This document shows positions 6,589 through 14,468 of a stretch of 43,817 bases of DNA, piece by piece; within the stretch, counting starts at the first letter, position 1, and every line of letters starts with the position of its first letter. The notes under the pieces are model-generated. The model searched no databases. It had not been told where the DNA came from and saw nothing but the letters and a program-made list of their open reading frames with translations. The DNA is from a virus: IMG/VR virus record IMGVR_UViG_3300021963_000234, positions 1 to 43,817 of that record. One strand, given 5' to 3'. The position numbers and the translations under genes were made by a program.

Positions 6589-7957
6589 CGGCACCCTCTT
6601 TGGCAACCTCTCGACTACCCGCGTCATCGACCTGTTCTGCGGTGCCGGCGGCACATCCCTTGGCGTCGAGATGGGCCTTGGCGTCCCTCCGGTCGCAGCG
6701 GTCAACCACTGGCCATACGCGATCCAGATCCACGCCCGAAACCACCCCGAAACCTTGCACTTCGCCGAGGATGTATTCGAGGTTGAGCCTTGGGTAGCGG
6801 CTCGTGGGCTATCGATTGACCTTCTCGTTGGCTCCCCCGATTGCACCCATTTCAGCGTTGCCAAGGGTGGCGCGCCTCGTTCAGCCGGTAGACGAGCTTT
6901 GGCCGATGTGTTTGTGAAGTGGGCGCGTCAGGTTCGGCCCCGCGTCATCATCCTGGAGAACGTCCGCGAATTCCTGACGTGGGGGCCGCTGGATGAGGCG
7001 GGGCAACCGGTCAAGAGCCAGTCCGGGGAGTACTTCCAGGCATGGGCCAACGAGCTTCGCCAGCTCGGCTACGTCGTGGAGTGGCGCCTTCTTCGGGCTT
7101 GCGACTACGGCGCCCCGACCTCTCGGCTCCGGTTGTTCGTTGTGGCGCGCTGCGACGGCATGCCGATCCGCTGGCCTGCCCCTACCCACGGCCCCGGCCT
7201 GATCCCCCACCACACGGCGGCTGAGTGCATCGACTGGAGCATTCCCTGTCCCAGCATCTTCGACCGCAAACGCCCTCTGGCAGAGGCGACATTACGCAGG
7301 ATTGCCCAAGGGATTCAGAAGTACGTCATCGACAGCGCCAGCCCCTTCCTGCTCTGCCTGACGCATGGGGGCCGTCTGGAGCCGCTGACTGAGCCGATGC
7401 AGACAGTGGCAGCGGCACATCGAGGAGAAAAGGCACTGGTACAAGTCGGGTATGGCGAGCGCGCAGGTCAGAAGCCCCGCGCCCTGGACTTGCAGCGACC
7501 GTTGGGTACGGTGGTGTCTGGAGCGTCGAAACATGGCTTGGTGGCCGCATACCTCCAACGCCAGTTTGGAACTGCCACTGGCACAGACCTCAACGAGCCA
7601 TTCCCGACCGTCATGGCCTCCGGTGGCGGCGGAAAGAGCGCGGTTGTGGCTGCTTTCCTGGCTAAGTACTATGGGGCGGAAGGTCAGAACGCCCCGGTAG
7701 ACCGCCCCCTCGATACCGCCACATGCAAAGCCCGCTTTGGGCTGGTGACGGTCCAAATCGACGGGGAGCCTTACGCCATCGTGGACGTTGGAATGAGGAT
7801 GCTGGAACCCCGCGAACTCGCGAGAGCGCAGGGGTTTCCTGACAGCTACATCCTGGAAGGCACGAAAGCCGACCAGATCGCCGCCATCGGGAACGCTGTT
7901 GTTCCGCAGGTGATGGCAGCTTTGACCCGTGAAAATTTGGGGGCGCATCGTGGCTAA
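6581..7957 (+). CDS. DNA C5-cytosine methyltransferase
   Basis: 458 residues. Cofactor motif DLFCGAGGTSLG is at 17-28 and the catalytic loop SPDCTHFSVAKGG at 85-97, in which the usual PPCQ is PDCT and the catalytic Cys88 is kept. ENV (126-128) and a C-terminal QGFPDSY / IGNAVVPQV pair (motifs IX-X region) are also present. It should methylate cytosine C5 in phage DNA. The PDCTHFS variant is a known phage/plasmid branch. The target-recognition region between motifs VIII and IX (about 240-400) is long. The start overlaps the upstream gene and follows GGAG. With the adenine methylase at 409 the phage encodes two base-modification activities. Confidence 0.92.
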   Translation: MADGTLFGNLSTTRVIDLFCGAGGTSLGVEMGLGVPPVAAVNHWPYAIQIHARNHPETLHFAEDVFEVEPWVAARGLSIDLLVGSPDCTHFSVAKGGAPRSAGRRALADVFVKWARQVRPRVIILENVREFLTWGPLDEAGQPVKSQSGEYFQAWANELRQLGYVVEWRLLRACDYGAPTSRLRLFVVARCDGMPIRWPAPTHGPGLIPHHTAAECIDWSIPCPSIFDRKRPLAEATLRRIAQGIQKYVIDSASPFLLCLTHGGRLEPLTEPMQTVAAAHRGEKALVQVGYGERAGQKPRALDLQRPLGTVVSGASKHGLVAAYLQRQFGTATGTDLNEPFPTVMASGGGGKSAVVAAFLAKYYGAEGQNAPVDRPLDTATCKARFGLVTVQIDGEPYAIVDVGMRMLEPRELARAQGFPDSYILEGTKADQIAAIGNAVVPQVMAALTRENLGAHRG

Positions 7958-8720
7958 AAAAGAAAAACCCCCTAAGCTGCCACCCGCGAAGGGCGGCCCA
8001 ACCCAGTTCTACACAGGCTTCGATGTTTACCACATGCAGGCCACACATTCTGCACTCTTAAACCCGGTTGTCGGGCGTGAGGATGTGATCGCCTTTTTGG
8101 GCCTGGACCCCAAAGCAAAAGGGCGTTGGTGGCACGCCGTTTCCGATGGTTGGCCATGCGTTGTCCTCGGTCTGAACAAGGTGCTGCATAAAGAGGACGC
8201 GGACATTCTGTGGCTTCTGGAGCGCATCCAGGAAGACAAGGAGAAAATACCTGGGATAGTGGTTGTTTATCACCACGCGGAAGCAAGCCTCTTTCCGTAC
8301 CTTCAAGAGCAAGTGCCGGGCTTTGAGTGGAGTTTTATCGAACTCCACCAAGGGCGCGAGGAGGGCGTTTTAGGAACGCCCACATTTGAGGCCAGAGTTG
8401 TAAATAATACCCTTCACATCGACAACTTCCGATTTTCAACACACCTGTTATTGCCAGAAGCAAAGCGGGTTGTTGAGGAGTGCCAGGATTGGCGCTCCCT
8501 GGTACAGATGATTCTGTTTGATTTACGGTGGGACGGGAAAGTGTTCAAGCCGACCGCTTACGATATTCCTGAGGGAGATAGCCTTGTACTTGGTAAATAT
8601 CCACTCCCAGGGCACACAACCAACCTCCGGCTGAAGCTCGTAGATATACGGGGCCGTGAGTGGTATTTTACTGTCAAAAATGCGCCGTTGACCCGCTCTA
8701 ACCTTGGAGATTCAAGATGA
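7950..8720 (+). CDS. Unknown 256-residue protein of lower G+C
   Basis: Starts at a GTG overlapping the methylase stop (an earlier in-frame GTG at 7929 is possible). The N-terminus is Lys-rich (VAKKEKPPKLPPAKGG), followed by an alpha/beta region (WPCVVLGLNKVLHKEDADIL, GIVVVYHHAEASLF) and a beta-rich C-terminus (NLRLKLVDIRGREWYFTVKN). I do not recognise the fold. Codon use differs from the neighbours: A/T-ending codons are common, as in the AATAATACC stretch near 8403, which suggests recent acquisition. Its position right after the C5 methylase makes a role in modification or counter-defence possible but unproven. Confidence 0.62.
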   Translation: MAKKEKPPKLPPAKGGPTQFYTGFDVYHMQATHSALLNPVVGREDVIAFLGLDPKAKGRWWHAVSDGWPCVVLGLNKVLHKEDADILWLLERIQEDKEKIPGIVVVYHHAEASLFPYLQEQVPGFEWSFIELHQGREEGVLGTPTFEARVVNNTLHIDNFRFSTHLLLPEAKRVVEECQDWRSLVQMILFDLRWDGKVFKPTAYDIPEGDSLVLGKYPLPGHTTNLRLKLVDIRGREWYFTVKNAPLTRSNLGDSR

Positions 8721-9142
8721 CTGAAACCGAACTCGAAACCGCCCGCAAACTCGCCAAGCACCCCCGCTTTCGCTGGATGCCGGGGATGCGCGCCGTCCCT
8801 GTAAATGGAACTGCAACCTACCGGATCATCGTAGCCGAGAAGGCAGAGATCGGCGCAACTGAGGAAGGCTGGGAAGGCAAGACCTGGGGACTTGGGTACG
8901 ACGAACCTACGGACATGGCAGGCTTCGTCCCCGACCTCAACGACCCCGCCACCATTGGGGCGCTGTTGGGGCTGGTGCGGGAAGTCTGGCAGGATGGGGG
9001 CGCGTATCTGCGCCCGTGGCTGAACTTACCGCCCTACGAGAATTGCTGGGCCGTTTGCGCCCACGGCTGCGCCCTCGCGCCCGGCAAAGGTCAAGGCGGC
9101 GCCCTACTTCGGGCGTTGGAACTGGCGAAGGTGTCGCCATGA
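8717..9142 (+). CDS. Phage hypothetical protein (KHPRFRWMPGM type)
   Basis: 141 residues opening MTETELETARKLAKHPRFRW. The ARKLAxHPRFxWxPGM opening is common in phage hypothetical proteins of unknown function. It has a mixed alpha/beta body with DPATIGALLGLVREVW and a C-terminal CWAVCAHGCALAPGK. The ATG overlaps the upstream stop and has GGAG eight bases upstream. No function assigned. Confidence 0.62.
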   Translation: MTETELETARKLAKHPRFRWMPGMRAVPVNGTATYRIIVAEKAEIGATEEGWEGKTWGLGYDEPTDMAGFVPDLNDPATIGALLGLVREVWQDGGAYLRPWLNLPPYENCWAVCAHGCALAPGKGQGGALLRALELAKVSP

Positions 9143-9627
9143 ACGCGCTCATGCCCGAAGTGAAACTCCACCTCTACCTGCAAGGCGACCAGTACCTCGC
9201 CACCACCCCGCCCGGCGTCTTCCCCGAGATCACCCACACCGCCCACCTCGACGCCGGCGACGAATGGGGCAACCTCGCCCACGGCTGGCATTGGAACTTC
9301 CGGGGCGAGTGCGCCCGGTGGATACTCGCCGTTCTGGAGGTCTACGCCAACGTCGCGATGCCGCGTTGCGCCGACCTTTCCCGTCTGGAAATCGTCTGTT
9401 GCGGGATGACCCAACGCCACCAACGGATGATCTGCGGCGGCGACTGGACCGGCACCGACCTCGCCGCCCACGTTGACCGCCTGCGCTCCCTCCCTGGGAC
9501 GCTCGCAAGCCGCCCCATTGGCAAGAACGAGGCGCCCATCCTGGCAGAACGCGGACACCGCGCCCACGGGTTGCGGGTGGTGAGCGATGCGTTTCTCTCG
9601 ACGGGGCTGATGGGGGTGGGGCTATGA
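9139..9627 (+). CDS. Unknown early protein
   Basis: 162 residues (MNALMPEVKLHLYLQGDQYL). Residues about 30-60 (HTAHLDAGDEWGNLAHGWHW) are His/Trp/Asp-rich, and a CRWILAVLEVYANV-like helix follows. No recognised domain. The ATG overlaps the previous stop; the end overlaps the next ATG. Confidence 0.57.
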   Translation: MNALMPEVKLHLYLQGDQYLATTPPGVFPEITHTAHLDAGDEWGNLAHGWHWNFRGECARWILAVLEVYANVAMPRCADLSRLEIVCCGMTQRHQRMICGGDWTGTDLAAHVDRLRSLPGTLASRPIGKNEAPILAERGHRAHGLRVVSDAFLSTGLMGVGL

Positions 9628-9875
9628 CCGCCTACCAACGCGGCTACCGAGATGCCGCTCTGTCGCTGGCGAGGCAGTTTGATGCGGTGATTCGCGAGGA
9701 AGAAACGCTGCTACAACGCTGCCAGGAAGAGGCCGCCACTGCTCACCCAGAGAACGCGGCGTCCCTTGCCACCATGACCCGCAACGCCCTCCACCGCCAA
9801 CGGGCGGTCCAGTGGTGCCACCTCCTTGCCCTCGCTGCGGCCGAGGCCCTGCCTGACGACCCGGAGGCGCCGTGA
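9624..9875 (+). CDS. YQRG-RD small protein, paralogue A
   Basis: 83 residues opening MTAYQRGYRDAALSLARQFD and ending AEALPDDPEAP. Helical throughout, probably a two- or three-helix bundle. It is a clear paralogue of the gene at 13159, sharing the opening YQRGxRD and the whole ending, and the DNA of the last ~30 bases is nearly identical. Function unknown. It is coupled to both neighbours. Confidence 0.6.
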   Translation: MTAYQRGYRDAALSLARQFDAVIREEETLLQRCQEEAATAHPENAASLATMTRNALHRQRAVQWCHLLALAAAEALPDDPEAP

Positions 9876-10330
9876 TCGTCCCTCTCTCCCACGTCGCCGA
9901 ACGAATCCAACTGGCCCGCCAATACCGGGGGCTGACACAAGGCGCCCTGGCCGAGCAACTCGTCCGCACCCTGCTCGCCGGCGCCGGTGCCACCCTCCCA
10001 CAGCATGCACCTGAGCCCCGCCCCAATGGCCCGCTGGACGTTGGCGGGGAGCGGTCGGGCTGGTCGGCAAGCTGGCCCGAGAAGGCCGAGGCCAGAACCG
10101 CCCAGGAAGCCGCCCAGCAGCCCCAGGAAGGGGCGTCACCCGCTGTAGACCTGCCTCGCTTCGTCCGGCTGACAAAGCGCGTCAGAGAGGCGCAGAGGGC
10201 GTATTTCAAGACCCGAGACGCCACCGTGTTGGCGCAGTCAAAGGCGCTGGAGGGCAAGCTCGATCAGTGGATCGATCTGCTTGCCCCAGAAAATAAAAAA
10301 CAATCAAGTTTATTCAAGGATAAAACATGA
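9872..10330 (+). CDS. HTH-like N-terminus with helical C-terminus
   Basis: 152 residues from a GTG overlapping the previous stop. Residues 5-32 (SHVAERIQLARQYRGLTQGA, LAEQLV) begin like an XRE-type HTH, but no typical recognition helix follows; the protein passes into a Pro/Ala/Glu linker. Residues about 95-150 (RFVRLTKRVREAQRAYFKTR, LEGKLDQWIDLL) are a charged helical hairpin. It may be a small regulator or a partner of the ParB-like protein that follows immediately. Confidence 0.52.
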   Translation: MIVPLSHVAERIQLARQYRGLTQGALAEQLVRTLLAGAGATLPQHAPEPRPNGPLDVGGERSGWSASWPEKAEARTAQEAAQQPQEGASPAVDLPRFVRLTKRVREAQRAYFKTRDATVLAQSKALEGKLDQWIDLLAPENKKQSSLFKDKT

Positions 10331-11991
10331 GCGGACTCTTTACCCCAGGCCACATCAAGCACCTCGATCTCAACCTGATCGTTGCCGACCCCGCGCTCCA
10401 GATGCGCGTAAACCGCAATATCGACGCCCTTGATTCGTATGTCGATGCGATTGCGGACGGCAAAGAATTGCCGCCGGTGATGACCTTTTTCGACGGCACA
10501 AGCTACTGGCTTGCCGACGGGTTCCACCGCTTGGAGGCGCATAAGCGACTCTCCAAAGCGACAATCCGGGCCGAGGTCCGGCCTGGCACCCGCGACAATG
10601 CGTTTTTGTTCGCCCTCTCGGCCAACGCAGAAAATGGGCTTCAACGCACCAACGCCGACAAACGGAAGGCGGTTCTGGCCGCGCTGGCCGATCCCAAAAT
10701 CGGGCGCGAGTCGGATCGGCAGATCGCGGCCCATTGTCGGGTGTCGCATACGTTTGTTCAGAATGTTCGGGCCGATATGACCGGTGGCGTACAATCGCCG
10801 GTCACTGTTCGCGTCCCCGAACAAACCGCCCTCCCGCCCGCACCTCCGGCGATCGGCTGGCCTGACGACGAAAAGGGGCGGATCCGCTGGGTTTCGGAAT
10901 GCGAGGATACTGAAATCTTGAGTCGGGCCTTGATGCAAAAACACAGCCCAGACCTGACGTTCGCGCTGGAAAAACAGCGGGGCTGGTTGGAGTCTCTGTC
11001 CCGGCTTGAATCAGCCGAGATCCTCAAGAGCTTTGAAAAGCTGGTCGGATACAACTACCCCCGTGAGCGCGACGTTGTTCGCGAAACGATCGTTTGCCGC
11101 CGTCTCGCGGCCCTGGCAACGTTGCCAGTCCCGTTTCCGCCTGATCAGATCGGGACCGAGATCGGGCATCTTGAGGAGGCGATTGACGCCTGCGATGCGA
11201 AGTGGAGTGTTGACGATTTTCGGCTTCTGCTGGAGATTTATGCGGTATCGCTCATTTCGCGTCGGTCGGGTCGGGATGCCCAGATTTCGCTCCTCAAACT
11301 CCCACTCCCAGAGAAATTGCATGGGATCGTCCAGGCCAAACTCAACAGCCTGGAGGCTAAGCGAGAGGAGGCTGCTGAGCCCGCCCAGCGCCGCCCGTTG
11401 TACCTGATCCAGACCGCTGACCTGGGCGCGGCGCTGACCGCTCTGGAGTTCGACAAGTCCAACATTGACGAGGTGGCGTCTGCGTTTTGCAACTGTAGCC
11501 CCCATATCGACACCGAGCGGGCCGCCCTGTACACCGGCTGGTTGGCGGCGGCGGGGGTCGAGTTTGAGACCTGTCCCTGGCCTGCTTGTGCGGGTCAGGA
11601 GGTCGTACAGGGTCGGTATTGCCCGCGTTGCCGGATGCGTTCGGAGGATGCAAAGAAACGCTGGGTCAATCACAAAAACACGGTGTTGTTGAATCTGGTC
11701 GGGATCGACGACTTCGCAAAAACCATCTGGTCGCTGCTGGAAGACTTGGAAAACGTCGGGGACAACGACGAGGTTTGTCCGGTCTGCAATACCGAGTATG
11801 ATCGCGGCACCCGCCGCCACACCAGCACCTGTCCAGTCCCCAAAGCCTCTCTCTGGATTGACCCGCTTGCCCGAGTGCTTTCCGGCAAGCTGGCCTTCCC
11901 CGACGCCGAACTGGAGGCCGATCTTCCTGACGAGGAGGATGGGGATCCCGAGGAAGATCCGGAGCTGACCGGGGGGGGTGAGCTTGATTGA
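10327..11991 (+). CDS. ParB/Srx-fold protein with Cys-rich C-terminus
   Basis: 554 residues. The N-terminal ParB/Srx domain is marked by LPPVMTFFDGTSYWLADGFH and the HR/EAHKRL that follows (about 48-75). A ParB-type HTH comes next (NADKRKAVLAALADPKIGRE then SDRQIAAHCRVSHTFVQNVR, about 107-150). The long C-terminal part is unfamiliar and holds two Cys clusters, CPWPACAGQ...YCPRCRMR (about 425-450) and CPVCNTEY...HTSTCP (about 495-515), with an acidic tail. ParB-like domains in phages act as DNA-binding proteins, CTP switches or nucleases; which applies here is not visible. AAGGATAAAAC precedes the ATG. Confidence 0.72.
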   Translation: MSGLFTPGHIKHLDLNLIVADPALQMRVNRNIDALDSYVDAIADGKELPPVMTFFDGTSYWLADGFHRLEAHKRLSKATIRAEVRPGTRDNAFLFALSANAENGLQRTNADKRKAVLAALADPKIGRESDRQIAAHCRVSHTFVQNVRADMTGGVQSPVTVRVPEQTALPPAPPAIGWPDDEKGRIRWVSECEDTEILSRALMQKHSPDLTFALEKQRGWLESLSRLESAEILKSFEKLVGYNYPRERDVVRETIVCRRLAALATLPVPFPPDQIGTEIGHLEEAIDACDAKWSVDDFRLLLEIYAVSLISRRSGRDAQISLLKLPLPEKLHGIVQAKLNSLEAKREEAAEPAQRRPLYLIQTADLGAALTALEFDKSNIDEVASAFCNCSPHIDTERAALYTGWLAAAGVEFETCPWPACAGQEVVQGRYCPRCRMRSEDAKKRWVNHKNTVLLNLVGIDDFAKTIWSLLEDLENVGDNDEVCPVCNTEYDRGTRRHTSTCPVPKASLWIDPLARVLSGKLAFPDAELEADLPDEEDGDPEEDPELTGGGELD

Positions 11992-13162
11992 ATGTGCCGC
12001 TAAAAACTGTGGGATCCTCGCAACCTCCCAGGTGCGGATCCTCGATCCCCGGGGCCGCCCCAGCTACCCGGTCTGGGTCTGTATAGATCACCGGGCCGAG
12101 CTGCACAAGGCGGGGATTCTGTTTGAGAATTCCCCGTTTCGTGCCTCCAATCTCGTTTCCCGTTCACTGATTGGGCGGGAGAAATTCAACATGTTTACAG
12201 CCAACATAAAGGAGCCAGAAATGGCGAAATTCATGAAACTCAATCCCAATGCCAAGCCTGACAATTGCCGGATCTTCGGGTGTCGCAAGGAGCGCGATTC
12301 CGAGGGTCTCTGCGCCCAGCACTACGATCAGGCCGTTCGCGAGGGCCGCCTGTCCGAGCTGGCCCTGCCCCCACTCCAGATCCCATCCCCCGCAGCGACC
12401 ACTGACGCCCAGGCCGAGCTGGCCGCGCTGCGCCAACGGGACCAGGATCAGCAGGCGGTGATTCGCGGGCTCCAGGGCGACCTGGACGATCGCAAACGTC
12501 AACTCCAGGAGGTGGCGGCGGCCCTCGCCTGCCACCCCGATCAGGAGTCTCGACTGGAGGCGATCCGTGGGATGGCAGAACAGCGGAGTCGGGATCTGGA
12601 CGGGATTCGGAGCCTGAGCCGAGAACTGGAGATCGCTCGGGCCGAACTCCGGACGAGAGAGGTAGAGGCCGACTGTTACGCAACTTTTGTGCGCGGAATT
12701 AACTCTGCGCTGGGACTGGATATCGAGCGCGAATTTGCGCTGTCTGCCCAGGATGAGCGGATCGATGCAATCCGCGAACTGTTCGATAAAATCGAATCGT
12801 TGAAGCGGGAAAAGTTCCGACTGGAACAAACCAGTCGGGAGGGGGATGCGAGACTGAATCAAGAGCTGGAAACGGCCTGGGCCAGAATTGCCACCCTCGA
12901 AGGCCAGTCCGAAGACGATGCGATGGAGATCCGGATGCTGCGCGGGAACCTCAAAATCTGCCTTTCCCCCGCCGATCTGGAGCGTCGCCAGTGCCTTCTC
13001 GACGAGGCGACACATGTTCGGGCGGCCCTCGAAAAAGAGGGCGCCACTCTGATTCTCGACGGCGCCACCCTATTGCTCTCCCCGTTGCGGGAGGCGCTGG
13101 CCGGGTACGCGGACCGACTGGAGACCGAGGCGCTGACGGTTCGGTTTGGGGGTGGCCAGTGA
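11978..13162 (+). CDS. Cys-rich coiled-coil protein, partner of the ParB-like gene
   Basis: 394 residues from a GTG that overlaps the end of the ParB-like gene. An N-terminal Cys pair (CAAKNC then WVCIDHRAEL, about 5-42) is followed by a second motif (CRIFGCRK...GLCAQHY, about 97-118), both zinc-finger-like. A long coiled coil runs from about 140 to 335 (LRQRDQDQQAVIRGLQGDLD and similar). An internal ATG at 12221 has a much stronger AAGGAG site than the GTG, so a shorter form of about 313 residues may also be made or be the main product. Function unknown; the pairing with a ParB-like Cys-rich protein suggests a complex. Confidence 0.6.
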   Translation: MSLIECAAKNCGILATSQVRILDPRGRPSYPVWVCIDHRAELHKAGILFENSPFRASNLVSRSLIGREKFNMFTANIKEPEMAKFMKLNPNAKPDNCRIFGCRKERDSEGLCAQHYDQAVREGRLSELALPPLQIPSPAATTDAQAELAALRQRDQDQQAVIRGLQGDLDDRKRQLQEVAAALACHPDQESRLEAIRGMAEQRSRDLDGIRSLSRELEIARAELRTREVEADCYATFVRGINSALGLDIEREFALSAQDERIDAIRELFDKIESLKREKFRLEQTSREGDARLNQELETAWARIATLEGQSEDDAMEIRMLRGNLKICLSPADLERRQCLLDEATHVRAALEKEGATLILDGATLLLSPLREALAGYADRLETEALTVRFGGGQ

Positions 13163-13422
13163 CCCCCTACCAACGCGGAAACCGAGACGGCCTGTTGTCG
13201 CTGGCGAAGCAACTGGAGGCACTGTCCCAAAAAGATAGGATCGCCGCCTATGATTTTCAAGAGATTGCCCGGGTCGCCGAGGCGCGAGGCAATCTCGTGG
13301 CGCTGGACTCTGCGCGCCGTTTATGGCGACTGGCGTTGGAGCGCTTTGATACCGCCCAACAATGTCACCGCCTTGCCCTCTCTGTGGCCGAGGCCCTGCC
13401 TGACGACCCGGAGGCGCCATGA
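13159..13422 (+). CDS. YQRG-RD small protein, paralogue B
   Basis: 87 residues from a GTG overlapping the preceding stop: MTPYQRGNRDGLLSLAKQLE at the start and AEALPDDPEAP at the end. It is a paralogue of the gene at 9624, the middle having diverged and the two ends conserved. Helical, no known domain. The block between the two copies holds the ParB-like and coiled-coil genes, so an ancestral duplication may have bracketed this module. Confidence 0.6.
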   Translation: MTPYQRGNRDGLLSLAKQLEALSQKDRIAAYDFQEIARVAEARGNLVALDSARRLWRLALERFDTAQQCHRLALSVAEALPDDPEAP

Positions 13423-13739
13423 GCGGCCCTGCCACCTGCGGTTGTTGCGGGCGCCGCACCCGCTACCTCTGCGACTATTGCGGTTGCACGCTGGCAACTC
13501 CAGAGTGTGACTGTTGCGAGATTCACGCCCCGTCACGGGTGACGCCTGAGGTTGTTGCCGCCCTGGTTGACCTCGCCCGCAACGCCCACCCCACCGCCCT
13601 GATTGCCGACGTTCCCCGCTGCCCATGCGGCGCGCTCGCCGTGGTGCCTGGGCATTGTCGGGACTGTTGGGCGGGGGAACTGGCGACGGCGAGGCGAGAG
13701 CGGCTGATAGGTAGGATGGCAGCGGCAAACAGAGGATAG
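13419..13739 (+). CDS. Small multi-zinc-ribbon protein
   Basis: 106 residues with about 13 Cys. The first 35 residues hold CGCCGRRTRYLCDYCGC and CDCCEIH; near 68-85 comes CPCGALAVVPGHCRDC. These CxxC pairs should form two or three zinc ribbons, binding nucleic acid or protein. The ATG overlaps the previous stop. It is the last gene before promoter copy 2, whose operator begins inside the stop region. Confidence 0.6.
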   Translation: MSGPATCGCCGRRTRYLCDYCGCTLATPECDCCEIHAPSRVTPEVVAALVDLARNAHPTALIADVPRCPCGALAVVPGHCRDCWAGELATARRERLIGRMAAANRG

Positions 13740-13770
13740 GCTTGCCAACGAGCCTACCGCGCAATACAGG
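13736..13770 (+). promoter_or_regulatory. Promoter with palindromic operator, copy 2 (weaker)
   Basis: ATAGGCT-N8-AGCCTAC (13736-13742, 13751-13757) is the same operator with one changed end base. The -35 is TTGCCA (13742-13747), the spacer 17 bp and the -10 TACAGG (13765-13770). Geometry matches the other three copies, but both hexamers are poorer, so it is probably weaker or needs an activator. It drives the HTH gene at 13786, which has GGAG before its ATG. Confidence 0.65.
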
Positions 13771-13785
13771 CCCATAGGAGATCCC

Positions 13786-14067
13786 ATGCCACGCACCCGC
13801 AACCTACCCGCCCCCGACAAGGGAGCCGCTGCCACCACAGCCCTGATTCGCCACATCCTTGCCACCACCACCCCCGACCTGGCAGAGCTCCGCGCTCGCG
13901 TCCAGATCCGCAACGACCTCCCCACAGGCTGGGCGGCTGACCTCGCCCGGCACCTCGGGCTGTCCCGCAGCCAGGCGAACGAGCTGCGTCGGTTCGCACG
14001 GGGGGAGCGTTCGGTTCCGAGGGCGGGGGCGTTGGCTTGGTTGTTCGCCGGGAATGGCGAATGTTGA
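13786..14067 (+). CDS. HTH regulator under operator copy 2
   Basis: 93 residues. The C-terminal half (WAADLARHLGLSRSQANELR then RFARGERSVPRAGALAWLF) is a clear XRE-type helix-turn-helix, with SRSQANELRRFARGE fitting the recognition helix and the following turn. The N-terminus (about 1-45) is helical. GGAG lies six bases before the ATG. A single HTH gene under its own copy of the operator, between two other copies, makes it a good candidate for the autoregulated protein that binds all four operators. That is inferred from position only. Confidence 0.68.
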   Translation: MPRTRNLPAPDKGAAATTALIRHILATTTPDLAELRARVQIRNDLPTGWAADLARHLGLSRSQANELRRFARGERSVPRAGALAWLFAGNGEC

Positions 14068-14080
14068 AAATGTTGCGTGT

Positions 14081-14115
14081 GTAGGCTTGACGGTGAGCCT
14101 ACACCAGAGCATATT
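14081..14115 (+). promoter_or_regulatory. Early promoter with palindromic operator, copy 3
   Basis: GTAGGCT-N8-AGCCTAC (14081-14087, 14096-14102) overlaps TTGACG (14087-14092); the spacer is 17 bp and the -10 CATATT (14110-14115). The block is nearly base-for-base the same as copy 1, including the TGCGTGT bases just upstream. It drives the gene at 14162 and, by read-through, the ribozyme and the genes at 14541 and 14875. Confidence 0.8.
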
Positions 14116-14125
14116 GATGTCACCA

Positions 14126-14147
14126 AGGGCGACGACAACAACGCCCT
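14126..14147 (+). promoter_or_regulatory. 5'-leader hairpin, copy A
   Basis: AGGGCG, a ten-base loop ACGACAACAA, then CGCCCT: a perfect 6-bp stem that would lie about five bases from the expected transcript start. The same 22 bases with flanking CACCA and GG recur at 15266. It may protect the 5' end of the mRNA or act as a binding site. It is absent from promoter copies 1 and 2. Confidence 0.65.
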
Positions 14148-14161
14148 GGACGGAGCAACCC

Positions 14162-14389
14162 ATGAACGCCAACACCACCCTGACCCTCGCCAACCTCGTC
14201 ACCGGCGACACCTTCACCGGCGACCTCGACGACTGCGCGCACACCCTCTGCCTCTGGGCGCAGGACGGCGGCTGTCCCACGCTGTTCGGGCAGAGCGCGC
14301 TCACCTTGGACGGCAAGCGCCTCTCGGCTCGCAAGGTCGAGGCGCTGACCGACACCAGCGACGCGCGCGAGTTTCTGGCCTCCCTGTGA
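14162..14389 (+). CDS. Small unknown protein, MNAN family copy 1
   Basis: 75 residues (MNANTTLTLANLVTGDTFTG), mixed alpha/beta. GGAG lies seven bases upstream of the ATG in a leader that also carries the hairpin. A second gene with the same leader and the same MNAN opening is at 15304; the bodies are not clearly related. No domain recognised. The hammerhead ribozyme region follows its stop. Confidence 0.58.
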   Translation: MNANTTLTLANLVTGDTFTGDLDDCAHTLCLWAQDGGCPTLFGQSALTLDGKRLSARKVEALTDTSDAREFLASL

Positions 14390-14431
14390 TGCGCGGCTGG
14401 TGCGGGTGGCCTCGGTCGCTACCCGCGTGAC

Positions 14432-14466
14432 GGCGCCTGACCCCTGGCACCTGCCGGGGTGGCGCC
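14432..14466 (+). repeat. Strong hairpin directly upstream of the ribozyme
   Basis: GGCGCC (14432-14437) pairs with GGCGCC (14461-14466), enclosing CCCC/GGGG and GGC/GCC steps around an ACCT loop. It ends two bases before the hammerhead begins. There is no T-run, so it is not an ordinary terminator. It may insulate or modulate ribozyme folding, or protect the upstream RNA end after cleavage. Confidence 0.55.
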
Positions 14467-14468
14467 TC

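Noticed and set aside
10862-10880. CTGACGA followed closely by GAAAA in the ParB-like gene
   Set aside because: There is no room for stem II between the two parts and no flanking pairing; it is coding sequence.
14432-14466. Hairpin before the ribozyme as a rho-independent terminator
   Set aside because: No T-run follows, and transcription must pass it for the ribozyme and the next genes to be made from promoter 3.
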